From Planctomycetota bacterium (GTDB lineage Bacteria > Planctomycetota > UBA1135 > UBA2386): a stretch of DNA of 64,000 bases. Position 1 is the stretch's first letter. The number at the start of each line of letters is the position of its first letter. Where the stretch lies: the NCBI GenBank assembly GCA_028281765.1, contig JANQJF010000075.1:62001-126000 (forward strand), written 5' to 3'. A program made the position numbers and the translations under genes. Under the pieces are notes generated by a model. That model saw only the letters and a program-made list of their open reading frames with translations. It did no database searches and was not told where the DNA came from. Below, piece by piece: positions 61,786 to 64,000 of this stretch.

Positions 61786-63321
61786 GTGACTGTGCAAGAT
61801 CCCCGGGCCGGTCAACCTGACGTTGATCGCCATCCCGGCCGAGAGCAGCGCTACGCCGCGCTCGTCGAGAACTCCCCATACTGCATCCACGAGGTCGACG
61901 AAGACGGTCGCCTCGCGTCGATGAATCCCGCCGGTCTCCGCATGATGGGAGCCGACGACGAGTGCGCGATCATCGGTGTCGATTACCTCGACGCCGTTGC
62001 CGAGAAGGACCAGCCACGTATTCGTGAGCTTCTCGACAAGGCTCTCGACGGCGAGTTCTCGGAGTTCGAGTTCACGGCGGTCAACGGTCGGGTGTTCCGG
62101 TCGAACTTCGTCCCCCTTCCGTCGGCTGATGGTGAGCAGCCGCGGCTCATGGGGATTACGCAAGATGTCACCGAACGGCGGGAGCTGGAGCGGAAGTTCC
62201 ATCGCAGTCGTCAACTCGACGCCGTCGGTCGCCTCGCCGGAGGCGTCGCTCACGACTTCAACAACTTGCTGACGGTGATCCTCGGGTCGGCCGAACTCCT
62301 CGAGGCGCGGTACTCTGCGGACGAGCCCGAGATTCGCGCGATCCTCGACGCTGCGGACCGCGCGGCCGAGTTGACGTCGCAGCTGCTCACGTTCGCGCGT
62401 CGACAGATCACACGGCCGCGTGTGGTCGACCTCGTGGAACGAGTGCGAGGTCTCGAATCGCTGCTGCGTCGCATTCTCGCGGAGAACATCTTGCTGGAGT
62501 GTGTGCTGACGGAAGACCGGCTCTTGGTGAACATTGACCCTTCGCAGCTCGACCAGGTCATCCTGAACTTGGCCACGAACGCGCGCGATGCGATGCCGAC
62601 CGGCGGAACGCTCCGCCTGAGCGCGGATGTCGTGTCGCTCGTCGCGGGCGCGAGTGGCGAGCTCGCCGCCGGCGACTACGCGCGGTTCCGGGTCGTGGAC
62701 GATGGCAGCGGAATCGCCGACGAACTGCTCGAGAACATCTTCGATCCGTTCTTCACGACCAAGGATGCGACAGGGGGCATTGGATTGGGCCTCGCAACGT
62801 GCCACGGTATCGTCGTGCAGGCGGGCGGCGAGTTGCGCGTTCGCAGCTCCGGGACAAGCGGAACCGCGTTCGATGTGTTGCTCCCGATCGCGACCGCGCC
62901 GGAGACCGTTGCGACCACCGTGGTGGATCGTGAGGTGTCGGATCCGTTGACGGTACTGCTGGTCGAAGACAACGATTCGGTCCGGAGCTTCGCCCAGCAG
63001 GCGCTGACTGTGATGGGGCACACGGTCTACGTGGCGACGAGTGGTGAAGAAGCCGTCGACGTGGTGCGAGGCGTGCCCGGATCAATCGACCTCCTCTTCA
63101 CGGACGTCGTGCTGCCGGGCATGAACGGTCGAGCTCTCGCCGATCAATTGGCCGAGCAGCGCCCGGACATGGCGGTGCTGTTCACGTCTGGCTACATGGA
63201 CGACGACGTGCTCACCGCTGGTGTCAAGGAGCGCCGTTTCGAGCTTCTGCCGAAGCCCTACACGCCGGACTCGCTGTCCAGGGCGGTCTGCCGCGCCGTT
63301 GTTTCGTCGCGCGCCAAGTAG
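61786..63321 (+). CDS. Hybrid sensor histidine kinase with PAS and receiver domains
   Basis: The GTG start at 61786 (GTG 61792 possible) gives 511 residues with no membrane segment, so it is cytoplasmic. A PAS domain (about 20-135, YAALVENSPYCIHEVDEDGRL) is followed by HisKA with phospho-acceptor His156 in GGVAHDFNNLLTVILG. The HATPase domain has N box LATNARDAM, G1 DDGSGI and F/G2 FDPFFTTK plus GIGLGLAT. A receiver domain carries Asp440 in LLFTDVVLPGMNG and Lys in LLPKPYT. The phosphorelay would run from His156 to Asp440. No output regulator is adjacent. Confidence 0.95.
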   Translation: MTVQDPRAGQPDVDRHPGREQRYAALVENSPYCIHEVDEDGRLASMNPAGLRMMGADDECAIIGVDYLDAVAEKDQPRIRELLDKALDGEFSEFEFTAVNGRVFRSNFVPLPSADGEQPRLMGITQDVTERRELERKFHRSRQLDAVGRLAGGVAHDFNNLLTVILGSAELLEARYSADEPEIRAILDAADRAAELTSQLLTFARRQITRPRVVDLVERVRGLESLLRRILAENILLECVLTEDRLLVNIDPSQLDQVILNLATNARDAMPTGGTLRLSADVVSLVAGASGELAAGDYARFRVVDDGSGIADELLENIFDPFFTTKDATGGIGLGLATCHGIVVQAGGELRVRSSGTSGTAFDVLLPIATAPETVATTVVDREVSDPLTVLLVEDNDSVRSFAQQALTVMGHTVYVATSGEEAVDVVRGVPGSIDLLFTDVVLPGMNGRALADQLAEQRPDMAVLFTSGYMDDDVLTAGVKERRFELLPKPYTPDSLSRAVCRAVVSSRAK

Positions 63322-63408
63322 GCAAGCTCACTTCGCGGTCTGCTTCTCGGCATCCTTCCCCTCGATTGCCGCCTTGCGATTGTCGAGCGACGCGGGGGAG
63401 GGCGACGA

Positions 63409-64000
63409 TCAGTGCCGCTGCGCCGACCCGCCGGCTCGCCGAATCGCGCGCGAGACTCGGTACGTCGCGAGGTTCATCTGAATCGTATCGAGAACCGTGC
63501 CGTCGTACTCGACCTTGACGTAGTCTCCGGTACCGTGCGTCTTGATCTTGTCGAGGCCGATAATCGTGCCCTTGATCTCTGCGGGCGAGTCGATGTCGAT
63601 GTCCCCCGTCACGTAGATCAGGCCGCTGTAGAACGAGTTGCTGCCGGACTTGATGTGCAGGTTGCCGTCGACGAACAGCATTCCGGAGCCGCGTAACGGT
63701 CGTTTCGAGTCGAAGTCGAGCTTCTCGTTGCCGATGTCCACGAAGACGAGGCCGTTCGCGGGGAGTTCGTCCGGGAAGTCCTCCTCGTCGTCGACGTAGG
63801 TACTCGCCATCGATCGGAGCACGTCCTTCGTGACACCGAACACGTCCTTCACCGAGTCCTTGTAGGCCGTGGCTCGAGACGTGCTGCTGGTCCCCGACGT
63901 CGTTCCGTTGTCGATCTTCATCGGCTCGGGATCCTTCGGAGACTCGCCGTCCGCCGGATCGCCGAGCTTGTCGCGGTAGTAGATCCCGACCGCGGTCGCG
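63409..64000 (-). CDS. Beta-solenoid / bactofilin-like protein, 5' end outside window
   Basis: The frame is open to the right edge of the window (upstream residues ATAVGIYYRDKLGDPADGESPKDPEP precede Met at 63921), so the N-terminus is missing. The visible part has repeating beta strands (GMLFVDGNLHIKSGSNSFYSGLIYVTGDIDIDSPAEIKGTIIG) like the polymer-forming bactofilin-type C-terminus often found on pilus-assembly PilX-like proteins. The stop is TGA at 63409. The same frame then reads 26 more sense codons of coding-like composition to a second TGA at 63328-63330, so the true C-terminus is uncertain. Confidence 0.6.
   Translation of the reverse strand, partial: ATAVGIYYRDKLGDPADGESPKDPEPMKIDNGTTSGTSSTSRATAYKDSVKDVFGVTKDVLRSMASTYVDDEEDFPDELPANGLVFVDIGNEKLDFDSKRPLRGSGMLFVDGNLHIKSGSNSFYSGLIYVTGDIDIDSPAEIKGTIIGLDKIKTHGTGDYVKVEYDGTVLDTIQMNLATYRVSRAIRRAGGSAQRH

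Noticed and set aside
63409..63411. Second selenocysteine codon
   Set aside because: The residues around this TGA have no Cys/Sec redox context and no compact hairpin with a suitable loop follows at SECIS distance.
1..64000. tRNA, rRNA, insertion sequences, prophage or toxin-antitoxin genes
   Set aside because: All intergenic gaps (largest 228 bp) were read on both strands and showed no cloverleaf, terminal inverted repeats, transposase or phage genes. A covariance-model search would be needed to exclude small RNAs.

Overview
The window is about 64 kb of high-GC bacterial DNA with very high GC at third codon positions and frequent GTG/TTG starts. The gene content points to Planctomycetota. 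It includes a ThuA / PVC-type propeller / cytochrome c protein next to Gfo/Idh/MocA and TIM-barrel sugar isomerase genes, an S46 dipeptidyl peptidase, BNR/sortilin propellers, a TPR-CHAT protein beside an ECF-type sigma factor, many secreted propeller proteins and lipoproteins, and a recurring C-terminal module in secreted proteins. I cannot place it below phylum. No rRNA, tRNA, insertion sequence, prophage or CRISPR array was seen, and no gene-free stretch exceeds about 230 bp.

Left arm (1-10702, minus strand): a tightly coupled seven-gene run read right to left. It encodes a fused alpha/beta 2-oxoacid dehydrogenase E1, an ACP acyltransferase (FabD-like), PlsY, a GNAT-aminotransferase fusion, an S46 peptidase, an LTA-synthase-type sulfatase with C-terminal HEAT repeats, and a redoxin/deiodinase-like protein cut by the window edge. 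Most junctions are 4-bp XTGA overlaps. The first four genes look like acyl-chain and aminolipid chemistry. The last gene carries an in-frame UGA inside a CxxU redox motif, followed by a short hairpin with a GGUCU loop, so it is very likely a selenoprotein.

10923-17486: a KefB-type antiporter, a DinB protein, a free-standing tRNA-Thr editing domain, a nucleotide-sugar dehydrogenase with a Cys-rich insertion, a membrane/TPR-like protein coupled to an XRE regulator, and an HD hydrolase.

17638-29877: a sortilin-type propeller with an internal PDZ domain, a strong terminator, two secreted proteins, then a sigma factor / membrane anti-sigma-like / exported TPR-CHAT triad. The triad suggests a proteolysis-controlled transcription switch.

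29993-46694: NadA, an alpha/beta-hydrolase lipoprotein, pirin and nitroreductase behind a set of TGAAACG repeats, a Kelch protein, an Fpg/Nei glycosylase, an S9 peptidase, a ClpP-like/RTX lipoprotein, a secretin-N-domain/SMP-30 fusion, a secreted propeller and an ICMT-like methyltransferase.

46679-64000: a YVTN-like lipoprotein; a sugar-catabolism cluster (TIM barrel, Gfo/Idh/MocA, ThuA-PVC-cytochrome c); a PAS-AraC regulator divergent from a jacalin-like lipoprotein that has a textbook terminator; a transglutaminase-like exported protein; an M14 peptidase; a lipoprotein made of twelve nonapeptide repeats; further lipoproteins; a hybrid histidine kinase; and a partial protein cut by the right edge.
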